DNA from: Arenibacter sp. 6A1
GTDB lineage: Bacteria; Bacteroidota; Bacteroidia; Flavobacteriales; Flavobacteriaceae
Assembly: GCF_012272855.1 (NCBI RefSeq)
Contig: NZ_JAAXCQ010000001.1
Location: forward strand, 1-64,000
DNA length: 64,000 nucleotides
Reading direction: 5' to 3'
Numbering within the stretch: position 1 is the first letter of the stretch; each line of letters opens with the position of its first letter. The notes beneath the pieces were generated by a model, which searched no databases, was not told the DNA's origin, and worked only from the letters and a program-made list of their open reading frames with translations. Position numbers and translations under genes: made by a program. Shown here one piece after another: positions 52,748 to 62,592 of the stretch.

Positions 52748-54334
52748 CTACCAACCTTTATTTTGAGGGATCCCTGACGAACTTACAGTTTCATTTGGGA
52801 TAGGCCACACGTGCATAATCGTTGGATCAAAATTTCTAGCAGGCCAAATTTCCTGGACAGTATAAGGCGAATCTGGATTTGAACGATCGCTGTGAATGCG
52901 TCCATGCAAAGGTTTCGCATACACTTCTTTGGCATCGCCCCATCTTACCAAATCAAAATGACGATTAGCAAACTCCCCAGCAAATTCAACTCTTCTTTCT
53001 TGCTTTAAAGCATCTATAGAAGCGTTCACTAGTGGCGCTAACCCTGCCCTTTCTCTTACCATATTTAAAGGTGCATCGCCGTTTTTACCCTGCATAATCA
53101 AAGCTTCCGATTTCATTAAAAGCACTTCTGCATAACGAAGCACGGGCACGTTATAAAGGGTAGTCGGGTCGTTTCCATTAGGATTCACATAGACACCAAT
53201 AGGGTTTTCAAATTGGTACTCATACATGTATTTATTGAACTGGAATCCAGATAAAGAGTTTTCTGATTGGTATTTTTTGGTCTCCCCAAAAAATTGAAAC
53301 TCATCTCCAAATTTTAAAATGGTAACCTCACGTCTGACATCATTTTCTTCAAAGGCTTGATACAGTTCTTCGGTAGGCTGATAATATCCCCAACCGTTAT
53401 AGGTTCCCCAGCCTTTGTTTTCTAACATTACCCCAGGAAGTTTACTACCGCCTTCTATCCCAGAATCAACAGACCAAATATATTCACTGGTCCAGTTGTT
53501 TTCAAAACTGTGCAACAAACGATAATCTTGTGAGGGGTTCCCTGTATTGATTAAAGCTCTGCCAGAACCGGAATTGGTAACAGCATCACAATACGAGATC
53601 ACCTCCTCATATTTTGAGCTATCGTATTGCGCCCAGTATAAGTAGGTTTTGGCAATATAGGCCAGCGCTGCGTCTTTATGAGCCCTTCCGTAATCTTCTG
53701 GATTCATCTCTGTAACTAAAGGCAGTAAATCGGCCGCCAAAGTAAGATCGTCAATTATTTGACTGTAATTATCTATAACAGATGCAGGTCTGTTATAACC
53801 TCCAGCAGCATCGTTCATGTTTTCGACCAAGACAATAGGAACGCCACCATTTTCACTGTTATCACCATAGGTACTGGCTATCCAATAATAATGAAAGGCC
53901 CGCATAAAATACGCTTCTCCTAAGAGCCTGTTCTTTATATTTTCATTGATTTCCATATTTGGAACATTCGCTAAAACATCATTGGCCCTACGAATTATTT
54001 TATAGCTTTGAGAATACATCCATTTTAAGGAACTTTCATCTCCTGTAAGGTTAAAATTCTTAGCATTGTCTGCATCAGACTTAATACGACCGGTAACCAT
54101 GTCATCCGAGGCATTGATATACCAAAAGAAACCCCTAGCAAACATATCCTCATCCTTCATATAATAATACATGCTGTTTACCGCCTCGGTGGCATCCTGT
54201 TCCGTTTTCCAAAAATTCCCGTAAGAGGTACTGCCCAAAGGCTCTAAGTTGGTAAAATCATCCGAACAGGAAAACATCCCCAATACACTAGTGCTTAGCA
54301 CTACCGCAATTAATTTTATATTTCTAAATTTCAT
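52748..54334 (-). CDS. SusD/RagB-family nutrient-binding outer-membrane lipoprotein
   Basis: A 528-residue lipoprotein, signal ending VLGMFSC23SDDF. Standard SusD layout: N-terminal SusD-like domain with TPR helices (FWKTEQDATEAVNSMYYYM, EAYFMRAFHYYWI) and a C-terminal RagB/SusD domain with VPVLRYAEVLLMKSEAL and RRVEFAGEFANRHFDLVRWG. It sits on the cell surface as the lid of the SusC channel. susC is directly upstream. The cargo is not obvious: no glycoside hydrolase is present, and two phosphatase genes are. Confidence 0.95.
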   Translation of the reverse strand: MKFRNIKLIAVVLSTSVLGMFSCSDDFTNLEPLGSTSYGNFWKTEQDATEAVNSMYYYMKDEDMFARGFFWYINASDDMVTGRIKSDADNAKNFNLTGDESSLKWMYSQSYKIIRRANDVLANVPNMEINENIKNRLLGEAYFMRAFHYYWIASTYGDNSENGGVPIVLVENMNDAAGGYNRPASVIDNYSQIIDDLTLAADLLPLVTEMNPEDYGRAHKDAALAYIAKTYLYWAQYDSSKYEEVISYCDAVTNSGSGRALINTGNPSQDYRLLHSFENNWTSEYIWSVDSGIEGGSKLPGVMLENKGWGTYNGWGYYQPTEELYQAFEENDVRREVTILKFGDEFQFFGETKKYQSENSLSGFQFNKYMYEYQFENPIGVYVNPNGNDPTTLYNVPVLRYAEVLLMKSEALIMQGKNGDAPLNMVRERAGLAPLVNASIDALKQERRVEFAGEFANRHFDLVRWGDAKEVYAKPLHGRIHSDRSNPDSPYTVQEIWPARNFDPTIMHVWPIPNETVSSSGIPQNKGW

Positions 54335-54355
54335 CTATTTTTCTTTTAGTGGTTG

Positions 54356-57300
54356 TTATAACTTTAATGAAAGACCTGCAGTAAACATCCTGGACAATGG
54401 GTATTTGCCCACATCCAATCCATTACCTCCTACTTCGGGATCCAAACCTGAATAATCGGTAAAGGTGAACAGATTTTCCCCGGAGATGTAAACCCTTAAG
54501 GAAGCCCCCTTCATCATCGAATCCATTATTGAATCGGACACACTATATCCAAGGGTAATGTTTTTTAACCTTAGGTAAGAAGCATCTTCCAAATACCAGC
54601 TAGAGGTTGTTTCAAAGTTTTTATTATTATCCTTGGTAGAAAGCCTAGGCAGATTGGTATTGGTATTGCTAGGTGTCCACGACCCCAATACCCTGTTATC
54701 CAAATTATACCCCTGTAAGGCGGCATTATAGGCGCTGTACTTATATCCATTAAATGCTTTAACCCCTGAGACTCCTTGGAAAATCAATCCAAGATCAAAT
54801 CCTTTATAGTCCAATTTCAAGTTAACGTTAAACGTAAGGTCTGGCTGATAGCTGCCCATAAACACTTTGTCATTATTATCTATCTTTCCATCGTTGTTGC
54901 TATCCTTAAATTTAAAATCGCCAGGCTGAGCATCGGGCTGTATAGGATTCCCACCAAGGACATACCCATCAATCTCTTCTTGGGATTGAAAAATCCCCAA
55001 ATAAGGCACCAAATAATTAGAATACAATTCCCTTCCCACTTCTGACCTGAAGGGCTCTAAGGTGCTTCTTACATTTTCGCCGCTATGGGTGATAAAATCA
55101 ATTCCACTTTTATTATATCCGTCTAAATTGATCAATTCATTGTTGATCATGGAAGCATTGGCACTTAAGGTGTAGTTTAAGTCCCCAACACTATTGTTAA
55201 AGATGGCAGAAAGTTCGAGACCGTGGTTTTTTACTTCCCCGCCGTTTACATCGGCTGCAGCCGTTCCCTGATGCTTGTCTTCTAAGCCAGGTAAAATCAT
55301 TCCCTTGGTCTCCTTTTCAAAATAATCAAAGGTGACGTTTAACCTGTTATCAAACAAGGTAGCATCTAAACCTAAGTTGATGGATTCCGAAGTTTCCCAG
55401 GTTAAATTGGGATTGGATTGTTTTCCGGCATACACTCCCTTATCGTTTTCCAAGCCGTTCTCTCCAATAATTACCGTTTGTGTACTTAGCGGAACATCAA
55501 AGGAATAATAGCCAACAGAATTAATATTTCCTATTTGTCCCCAAGAGGCACGGAACTTCAAATCATTCACTGCTGGAACCTTAAAGAAGTTTTCATCGGA
55601 AATCCTCCAGCCCATGGACGCAGAGGGGAAATAATCTGCCTGATTCGCAGCGGCCAATCTAGAGGTTTCATCCCTACGGATACTGGCACTAACAAAGTAC
55701 TTGTTGTCATAGTTATACATAGCCCTACCAATTGCCGAGGTTAGCGCGTCCTCATAAACATCGGTAATGGGATTTTTTATATCCGCTGCGTTGGACATAT
55801 ATTGATTGTTTTTGTTCTCATTCCCAAAACCTTCCCCTCTTTGGGAATAAAACTCATAATCGGTAAACTGAGAAGAATAAACCGCAGTAAGATCCAAATT
55901 ATGGTCTCCAAAAGCTTTGTTATAGGTTAACTGATTATCCCAAACCCATCTGTTAGTGGTCGCATAACTTTGAGTAAGGGAATTAACCAAATTTGTTCTT
56001 CCCAGTTCAGGTCTTCTAGGATCAAAGCTTTTATAGTTGTTTTGTGAAGTACTATAGGCGTAGCTAGTTTTAAACTTTAGTCCATTTAATATTTTATAGT
56101 CCAAAAACACATTTGCATTTAAAAATCGGGTTGGACTTGTCGTGGTAGGTCTTAACAAAAGGGACATAGGGTTGTAAACATCCCCATAGGCTCCTGCAAA
56201 TTGCGACAGGTTATATGGAGCTACCCCATGAAAAGCACCCTGATCATCATAAATAGGCGCCGCCGAGGGCATATAAATAGCATTCAAAATAGTACCAGAA
56301 TACCCACTAGAAGTATTGGTGCCCACACTCTCTGTATGTGAGAAATATACATTTTCGCCAAGAGTCAACCTATCAGATAGGTCTATCTCCGATTTTAACC
56401 TAAATGAGTATCGTTCGGAACTGGTTCCTTGCAACACCCCTTCCTTTTTGTTGTAACCAAAGGAACTCATATAATTACTGTGTTCTCCGGCTCCACTAAC
56501 ATTAATATTGGCGTTATACAAAAGCGCTGTACGAAAAATAGCGTCCATCCATTGGGTTCTTGTCGTCTGTCCCCATGGGTTTTGAGCAGCATCATGTGCA
56601 GATTGCCTAGGAGTGCCGCCATTATCGGCAGCCATGTTATACACACTAGCTTGTTCTATCGCGTTTAAGGGAGTGGGTAAATCCGTGGCGCTCTGCATTC
56701 CCGAATACATGTCCACACCAATTCTAGGCTTACCTTGCTTACCTTTTTTAGTCTGGATCACAATCACCCCAGAGGCTGCCTGAGCTCCATATATGGCCGC
56801 CGCGGAAGCATCCTTTAAAATAGAAACCGAAGCGATGTCGTTTGGATTGATCGAAGGACCATAATAGGGCACCCCATCAACGACCATCAATGGATTCTCA
56901 TTGGAAATGGAACCGAGTCCACGGATGACAATTTTTCCTGTTTCCGAAGGATCGCCCCCCTGTTGCAATACCGTTACCCCTGCCACATTCCCCTGCAAGA
57001 AGTCATTGAGCGTACCTACTGGTCTACTGGCTATCGATTCTACATTGCTCACCGTTGCAATGGCCGAGGTTATATTCTTTTTTACAGATGTTCCGTACCC
57101 TATTAATACCACCTCATCTAAACCTGTAGATTGATCTTCCAGGGCTATGGTAAAGTTTTGACTCCCCGAATAAGCGACTTCTGTAGCCGCATATCCCATA
57201 GAAGAAACTAGAAGAACGCCATCCGTGGCATCTACGGTTAACGTAAAATTACCGTCGAAATCAGTGGCTACACCATCTTGGGTACTATTATTGGGGATAA

Positions 57301-57421
57301 TACTTGCTCCGGGAATAGGCATCCCGTCGGTCTTTGAAACCACCGTTCCAGAAAGGGTGGTTTGGGCCATGACGCTAGAAAATAGCCCCATGGTCAATAA
57401 TAAGAATAAATACTGTTTCAT
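54356..57421 (-). CDS. SusC/RagA-family TonB-linked outer-membrane protein
   Basis: A 1021-residue TonB-dependent channel. Signal peptide ending SSVMAQ, a carboxypeptidase-like N-terminal domain (TLSGTVVSKTDGMPIPGASI), the SusC plug signature (GLDEVVLIGYGTSVKK, NENPLMVVDGVPYYGP, SILKDASAAAIYGAQAASGVI) and the barrel, ending LSRMFTAGLSLKL. It imports a ligand too large for porins together with SusD. There is no FecR-type anti-sigma partner; control is more likely by the large regulator encoded upstream at 57597. Confidence 0.96.
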   Translation of the reverse strand: MKQYLFLLLTMGLFSSVMAQTTLSGTVVSKTDGMPIPGASIIPNNSTQDGVATDFDGNFTLTVDATDGVLLVSSMGYAATEVAYSGSQNFTIALEDQSTGLDEVVLIGYGTSVKKNITSAIATVSNVESIASRPVGTLNDFLQGNVAGVTVLQQGGDPSETGKIVIRGLGSISNENPLMVVDGVPYYGPSINPNDIASVSILKDASAAAIYGAQAASGVIVIQTKKGKQGKPRIGVDMYSGMQSATDLPTPLNAIEQASVYNMAADNGGTPRQSAHDAAQNPWGQTTRTQWMDAIFRTALLYNANINVSGAGEHSNYMSSFGYNKKEGVLQGTSSERYSFRLKSEIDLSDRLTLGENVYFSHTESVGTNTSSGYSGTILNAIYMPSAAPIYDDQGAFHGVAPYNLSQFAGAYGDVYNPMSLLLRPTTTSPTRFLNANVFLDYKILNGLKFKTSYAYSTSQNNYKSFDPRRPELGRTNLVNSLTQSYATTNRWVWDNQLTYNKAFGDHNLDLTAVYSSQFTDYEFYSQRGEGFGNENKNNQYMSNAADIKNPITDVYEDALTSAIGRAMYNYDNKYFVSASIRRDETSRLAAANQADYFPSASMGWRISDENFFKVPAVNDLKFRASWGQIGNINSVGYYSFDVPLSTQTVIIGENGLENDKGVYAGKQSNPNLTWETSESINLGLDATLFDNRLNVTFDYFEKETKGMILPGLEDKHQGTAAADVNGGEVKNHGLELSAIFNNSVGDLNYTLSANASMINNELINLDGYNKSGIDFITHSGENVRSTLEPFRSEVGRELYSNYLVPYLGIFQSQEEIDGYVLGGNPIQPDAQPGDFKFKDSNNDGKIDNNDKVFMGSYQPDLTFNVNLKLDYKGFDLGLIFQGVSGVKAFNGYKYSAYNAALQGYNLDNRVLGSWTPSNTNTNLPRLSTKDNNKNFETTSSWYLEDASYLRLKNITLGYSVSDSIMDSMMKGASLRVYISGENLFTFTDYSGLDPEVGGNGLDVGKYPLSRMFTAGLSLKL

Positions 57422-57596
57422 TTATAAGAAGTTTTAGTTCCTTATAAAATTACAGGAAGCCCCTTCCGAACAGGTTGATAATAGTATCCTATAGGGGCAT
57501 CATTTAAACAATAAAGAGGACAAAACGAACAGATTAGGAGCACTATTGTTTCATTAACATTAAGCTAACCTCTTGTAAATCTAACGCTAATACTGA
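57422..57596 (-). promoter_or_regulatory. Probable control region of the SusCD locus
   Basis: A 175-base interval between the regulator stop and the susC start. By analogy with AraC-type regulators of other SusCD loci the operator should lie here. No clear direct or inverted repeat could be read. Confidence 0.35.
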
Positions 57597-60500
57597 TTAT
57601 GCTGTTTTTTTCAACTTATACACCTTGGGTGAACACCCAAAATGTTTCTTAAAAATCCGACTAAAATACTTTGGATCGTTAAAACCACAGGCAAAACTTA
57701 TTTCTGCTATGTTTAAGGTTTTGCTTTGAAGAAGATACTCGGCCTTTTGCATTCGCAATTCGGTTATAACTTCTGATGGAGATTTACTAAGAACTTCCTT
57801 AAATATACGATAGCTTTTAATTTTAGAAATTTGAAGCTGTTCATTTAATTCCTGAACGTTAAAAGAGCTGCTTTCCAGATTGTTCTTAATGATTTCCAAG
57901 GCCTTGTTCAGTAGTTTCTCATTAGGACTCAGGTGCTGGCTTTCATCTTTTGCAACACCAAACAATTGGTATTTAGACTGATCTTTAAGATACTCCTTTC
58001 TTGTTGCTATAAGGCCCTGTAGTCTTTTATGAATAAAGGAATCTCGCGCAGGCAGTTGTATAAAGGCATCTATCCCTAGCTCCATCGTCTGTTCTTGCAA
58101 AGAATAGTCTATTTGTTCTGAGATGTATAAAACTGGTAAGTTTATTAGCTGTGTTTTATCCTTGGCTTGTTGCAACAGTGCCATGAGTTCCTCGGTAATT
58201 GGGGAGTTATAAATAACCATTCCGTGTACACTTACCTTTTTAATTAAGGAGGAAACAGCGCCTACAGAACTTTCAAAAAGCAAATTGTGACCTTCCTTCA
58301 GTAGCAATTGTCGGCAACTCAAATAATCGCTTTCTTCACAGAACACTACAATATTATTCTTATCGGATAGCATTTTCTCTTCCAGTTTTAAATGCCTCCA
58401 TTGTATTTCTTCCTGCACAACAGCATCTTTAGCCACTACTAGTGCCGGTAGACTTACCCGTATTTCCTGTTGATTCGTTTTATCATTAAAAACCAAGGCC
58501 CCTTCAAGAGTTTGGATCAAGGTGTTGACCGCTCTAAAATAAGGACTGTATTGCTGAATACTATGGGCATTTTTGGTTAAAATGTCACTATCAGAAAGAA
58601 TCTTCATAACAAACCTATCATGCTCCATACTAACATCTACTGTTAAATTACTTTCTTCGGCACCATATTTTATCACCTCAAAAAACAAGTACTTCATCAG
58701 TAACTTAAATCGTAACACATCTATGGCGATCCAATTATCTTGTAGCTTAACAGTGCAATGTAAATGGATGTTAGAAGTAATCGCATTGTGATTTAGCTGA
58801 TCTAACAGTTGATTTAATATAGGCCCTAATTTTACAGCAGACTTTTTAGATGTTCCGATATCCTTCACATGATTAAGAAAATCCCATTCCATTAAAAGAT
58901 TGGTCAATTTCCCCGACTGCATCAAAAGGGCGTTTTTTATTGCATCCTCTTCCTTTAGTTTTCCAGACAGGTCCAGGATTTTGGCAATCGGCTCCTTAAA
59001 TTCGGACAGGACAAAAGTCTTGAAGCTCTCTATTTCAAACTCCTGTTTTTTCAAATGGAGATGCGTATTTAAAAGCTGGTTTTTTTGATCTGAAATTTCC
59101 TTATGCTTTTCATCAAGGATTTTATTTGCAGTAATCAGTTCTTCTTTTTGACTGTTTATTGTTTGGGTTCTTTCTTGGATTTTACGCTCTAGCTCTCTCC
59201 TATATCGCAACGCTTTTTTATTCCTTTGAAGGATTATAATTCCTAGAATTACCAATAAAAAGCCCGACATTGTTCCTAAAAACCAAAAACTTAAATAAAA
59301 AGGTTTCGTTATAGACATCGGTATTATGACAGTATTGGCACTAGATTCATCCAAGGTGTTTTTAACTAACAATCTGTAATCTCCATATGGCAAATCGCTA
59401 TAACGTATTGGATTGGATTCAAACACTTCCCAGGCATGGTCAAAGCCCTCTAATTTGTATACCACCTGATTATTGGGGTCTTTATGAAATGACACTGGAG
59501 TGATGGCCACGGAAAGATTGTTCTCTCCATAACTTTTTTCAATACGGGTCCCCATGAAACTCTTTTGATCTACCCTTACTTGAAGCTTGGGAAGCTCTTT
59601 AAAAAAATTAATATTGTTGGGAGAAAAATAGTTCATGCCGTACACCCCTGCAAAATACAGCCCTCCCTTGACATCTTGATAATAGGCGCCTTCCGAAAAT
59701 TCAGCAGCCTGCCACCCCTCCTCCGGATTCATGCTCAACACAGCATAACTACTTCGGTTTACAGCAGCAATTCCTTTGGTAGTACTTATCCAAATATCAT
59801 CCTTGTTGGGGAGAAGACTATACACCATATGGCTTGGCAATCCTTCCTTTTCCGTAATATTTTTGACCACTCCCGTATTAAGGTCATAAACTGTAATTCC
59901 TCCTAAACTGGCAATCCAATAATAATTAGTCCTCGGATCCTTATAAACATCGTATATACTATTACCAAGAGCACCATCGGCCTTGGCAATACCCTTTATA
60001 TTACCAGTAAGAAGGTCTAAGATCACCAATCCAGAATTTTCAGTAGCGAGCAATACTTCTTGCTCCTGCACTTTCACCTTCCTTATTTGTAACTGCTGTA
60101 GCGCGTCCTGTCCTTTAAAACTCTCAAAACGATTATTTTTCAGTGAAAACTTTGCCAGGCCGCCCCAGCAAGCCGTCCAAATAGCATGGTGGTCATCTTC
60201 AAAGAAGGAATAATTCCTATTGTTTGGTAATAAATTGTTCTTTTCGGCGGTATAGGTATGGATCGTATTGTTGCTAATCCGGAGCACTCCGCCATAAGTC
60301 CCAACCCAAACAGATCCGTCTGAAGAAGTAAACAAACTCCGGATCCGATTCCATTCTTTGTTTAATCTTGCCTCGGGGATTTCGAAGGCCACATAGGTTT
60401 GTAATTTTTGGTCGTACTTAAACAACCCTTGATTGTAATACCCCAACCAAAGGTCGCCCTTCTGGTCTTTGGTAATAGCGCGAATGGTCTCATTGGGGAG

Positions 60501-61316
60501 ATTCGGAAAATGTATCGGATGTGGGGCTACCAAGCTTATTTTTTCGGACTCCCTATAAGCCATACTCAAGCCTCCGTCTTTGTGCCCTAGCCATATGTTG
60601 CCAAAATCGTCCTCATATAATTTCTCTACCTCATTACTGTTAAAGCTGTACTTGGAATAAGGATCATATCGATAATGCTCTATGTGCTCACTATGTACAT
60701 TAGAACTCTTGTTGGGAAGGACATAAACGCCATTGTATTTAGTAGCAAACCAAACGTTCCCCTTTCTGTCTTTCATGACCTGGTTAATTACCAGTTCAGG
60801 ATTATACTTATGCAAAATTCGGTGTAAGGCAGCATCGTTCTCATTGTCTAAGTTTTTGGGCTCAACCCTTACAAACGTATCCCCGTCAAACTCATAGTGT
60901 TCATTAGAGCCATCGAGCGAAACTAAAGGGTTTCCTTCTCTAGATAAACGCAAGGCCCCAACCTCCTTTTCAAACCTATAATTTTGAAAACTATTTCCCC
61001 CTATATATTTGCTCACCGACTTATTGTCCGTCAAGGCCCATATATCCATATTCGCATCCCTAACCAATTCTCGCACTACGTTTCCGGCCAAGGAATTAGC
61101 GCTGTCTTTTATATGCTTATAAATCTTAAACGAATGCCCGTCATAAGAATTCAAACCGTCCCAAGTCCCAATCCATAGCACCCCATTCTTATCACTTGTA
61201 ATCCCTAAAATCGAATTATTAGATAAACCGTCTTCGGTGGTCAGGGTGTTAAACTTAATCTGTTGTCCAAAAAAAAGAGAGGGGAAAATGATAAACAGAA
61301 GATATAATTGTTTCAA
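57597..61316 (-). CDS. Propeller/Y_Y_Y sensor with AraC output and degenerate kinase and receiver
   Basis: A 1239-residue protein with the layout of a hybrid two-component regulator. Signal peptide (1-17), periplasmic two-component-type propeller repeats (LSNNSILGITSDKNGVLWIG and others, about 20-590), Y_Y_Y domain (about 600-690), one membrane helix (FLGTMSGFLLVILGIIIL), coiled coil, kinase-like region (about 760-960), receiver-like region (about 985-1110) and an AraC DNA-binding domain (about 1135-1235, ISFACGFNDPKYFSRIFKKHFG). The phosphoacceptor His is Ser771 (VLSEFKEPI where SHEFRTPL is usual), the N and G boxes of the ATPase are not recognisable, and the receiver Asp is Asn1037 (MVIYNSPI). 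So it likely signals without phosphotransfer. It probably controls susCD downstream. Confidence 0.88.
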   Translation of the reverse strand: MKQLYLLFIIFPSLFFGQQIKFNTLTTEDGLSNNSILGITSDKNGVLWIGTWDGLNSYDGHSFKIYKHIKDSANSLAGNVVRELVRDANMDIWALTDNKSVSKYIGGNSFQNYRFEKEVGALRLSREGNPLVSLDGSNEHYEFDGDTFVRVEPKNLDNENDAALHRILHKYNPELVINQVMKDRKGNVWFATKYNGVYVLPNKSSNVHSEHIEHYRYDPYSKYSFNSNEVEKLYEDDFGNIWLGHKDGGLSMAYRESEKISLVAPHPIHFPNLPNETIRAITKDQKGDLWLGYYNQGLFKYDQKLQTYVAFEIPEARLNKEWNRIRSLFTSSDGSVWVGTYGGVLRISNNTIHTYTAEKNNLLPNNRNYSFFEDDHHAIWTACWGGLAKFSLKNNRFESFKGQDALQQLQIRKVKVQEQEVLLATENSGLVILDLLTGNIKGIAKADGALGNSIYDVYKDPRTNYYWIASLGGITVYDLNTGVVKNITEKEGLPSHMVYSLLPNKDDIWISTTKGIAAVNRSSYAVLSMNPEEGWQAAEFSEGAYYQDVKGGLYFAGVYGMNYFSPNNINFFKELPKLQVRVDQKSFMGTRIEKSYGENNLSVAITPVSFHKDPNNQVVYKLEGFDHAWEVFESNPIRYSDLPYGDYRLLVKNTLDESSANTVIIPMSITKPFYLSFWFLGTMSGFLLVILGIIILQRNKKALRYRRELERKIQERTQTINSQKEELITANKILDEKHKEISDQKNQLLNTHLHLKKQEFEIESFKTFVLSEFKEPIAKILDLSGKLKEEDAIKNALLMQSGKLTNLLMEWDFLNHVKDIGTSKKSAVKLGPILNQLLDQLNHNAITSNIHLHCTVKLQDNWIAIDVLRFKLLMKYLFFEVIKYGAEESNLTVDVSMEHDRFVMKILSDSDILTKNAHSIQQYSPYFRAVNTLIQTLEGALVFNDKTNQQEIRVSLPALVVAKDAVVQEEIQWRHLKLEEKMLSDKNNIVVFCEESDYLSCRQLLLKEGHNLLFESSVGAVSSLIKKVSVHGMVIYNSPITEELMALLQQAKDKTQLINLPVLYISEQIDYSLQEQTMELGIDAFIQLPARDSFIHKRLQGLIATRKEYLKDQSKYQLFGVAKDESQHLSPNEKLLNKALEIIKNNLESSSFNVQELNEQLQISKIKSYRIFKEVLSKSPSEVITELRMQKAEYLLQSKTLNIAEISFACGFNDPKYFSRIFKKHFGCSPKVYKLKKTA

Positions 61317-61522
61317 TATTGCAGAGATTTAGGTTAAAAACGCCCCATAATATAGGCATTATCGGAAAAAAATGGTCTGAGAAGTCTAAAATCTTCCTAG
61401 GTATTGCTTTCAAATAGCGGCAAAATAAACATAATTCCCCATGGTTTTCCTCCTCACAGCGACCATGGATACGATTTTTAAAGTAGAAATAACACTCCCA
61501 TAACATCAGTTGTATGTCGTAT
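61317..61522. other. Upstream region of the regulator gene
   Basis: About 200 bases with no credible gene; it should hold the regulator promoter on the minus strand. Not placed. Confidence 0.4.
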
Positions 61523-61612
61523 AATAATTTGGGCGTTCCCTCCTTCGTCGGGCGGGCACTTCGCTATATCCCTTGCCATGCTGCGGGGATGCCGCTGCGG
61601 TCCCTAACGCGG
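61523..61612 (+). repeat. GC-rich intergenic repeat, copy C
   Basis: Same orientation as copy A and about 90% alike: AATAATTTGGGCGTTCCCTC to GGTCCCTAACGCGG. Differences lie in the middle (GGGCACTTCGC, CCATGC, CCGCTGCGG). Confidence 0.87.
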
Positions 61613-61664
61613 AATAATATAGTCTTGGATTAAAATCCCCGGAATCCTATTAAAAACCTATTTG

Positions 61665-61705
61665 CACAAAAAACCCATGCATACAAATTGCCTACATGGG
61701 TTCTA
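61665..61705 (-). terminator. Terminator of the DEAD-like ATPase gene
   Basis: AACCCATG (61672-61679) pairs with CATGGGTT (61695-61702). The A-run before it is the T-run on the minus strand. Confidence 0.78.
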
Positions 61706-61765
61706 TTATTCCGTTATCACAATAGTTTTATACCTGTTCCTTCGTTTATTGTTTAAAACACATTA

Positions 61766-62377
61766 TCACATTTTTACAATCTGTGCATTGGCCATAAATA
61801 GTTCTTGCATACGAGTCATCCTATGATCAAAAACAGTGGAAAACACAACATACTGACATCGTTCTAGACTCTCGGGAGTACGGATAACATCGGCGAACAT
61901 ACTTGATTTTACCAAAAACTCAGCATCCTCCACAAAGAACAGTTTTAACTTCCCTAAATTAATCCCATTTAAAAAGAAAATTTTATTGAGTCTTTTTGGA
62001 GTCGCAATTACAATATCAACACCATCGTAAATGTCATTTTTTTGAGCTTCAAAATCATATTCTTCATAAGCACAATACACTCGCAAGTCCATTCTATAGG
62101 TGAAGCGCTTAAACTCTTGTTCCAAAGCTAAGGCAGCCTCTTTGTCCTTTACAAAAATTAAAGCTCGTGGCGCATCCTCAAATGCCGCACATTCTAGTTT
62201 CTGAATGGTACTGATAACAATTGAAGTAGTTTTTCCAGAGCCTTCGGGGGCGATTCCAAAAACACTGGCTCCTCCCTTAATTTTGGAAAGCACCTTTTTT
62301 TGAAACGGTAAGGGCTCTGTAATTTTTAACCGATCTAAAGCTTCCAGCAATTCTGGCTGTAATTTTTTAAATGACAT
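61766..62377 (-). CDS. Single-domain DEAD-box helicase-like ATPase
   Basis: A 203-residue protein equal to only the first RecA-like domain of a DEAD-box helicase. It has a Q-motif-like PLPFQKKVLSKI, Walker A APEGSGKTT, IATPKRL (motif Ib) and motif II as FVEDAEFL in place of DEAD; motif III is FSTVF instead of SAT. The second helicase domain is absent and no remnant is visible downstream, and the stop is followed by a proper terminator. So this appears to be a deliberate short form rather than a recent truncation; short relatives are, from memory, found in other flavobacteria. RNA unwinding by itself is unlikely. Confidence 0.8.
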   Translation of the reverse strand: MSFKKLQPELLEALDRLKITEPLPFQKKVLSKIKGGASVFGIAPEGSGKTTSIVISTIQKLECAAFEDAPRALIFVKDKEAALALEQEFKRFTYRMDLRVYCAYEEYDFEAQKNDIYDGVDIVIATPKRLNKIFFLNGINLGKLKLFFVEDAEFLVKSSMFADVIRTPESLERCQYVVFSTVFDHRMTRMQELFMANAQIVKM

Positions 62378-62555
62378 ATTTTTTGATTGATTTTTATTAA
62401 TTAGTCCTTGCTATGATCATTAATGACAGTTTTCCTGCACTTCACCACAAGTTCTTACGCTTTCACAACAATTTCTTTTGAAATGAGAACTTCCTCATTA
62501 CTTTAGAAGTGTAATAAGTCGTAATAATTTTTTCATTTTCATATAGTGTTCTCGG
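62378..62555. other. Gene-free interval preceding an orphan terminator
   Basis: About 180 bases with no protein-coding frame. Because a good + strand terminator follows at 62556-62592, a small RNA could start here. No known RNA was recognised. Confidence 0.35.
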
Positions 62556-62592
62556 AAAAGAGCTTTATCCCATAAGATAAGGCTCTTTTTTG
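62556..62592 (+). terminator. Orphan + strand terminator
   Basis: GAGCTTTATC (62560-62569) pairs with GATAAGGCTC (62576-62585) with one wobble, followed by T6. No + gene precedes it. On the minus strand the hairpin is about 280 bases after menB and has a shorter T-run. Confidence 0.7.
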
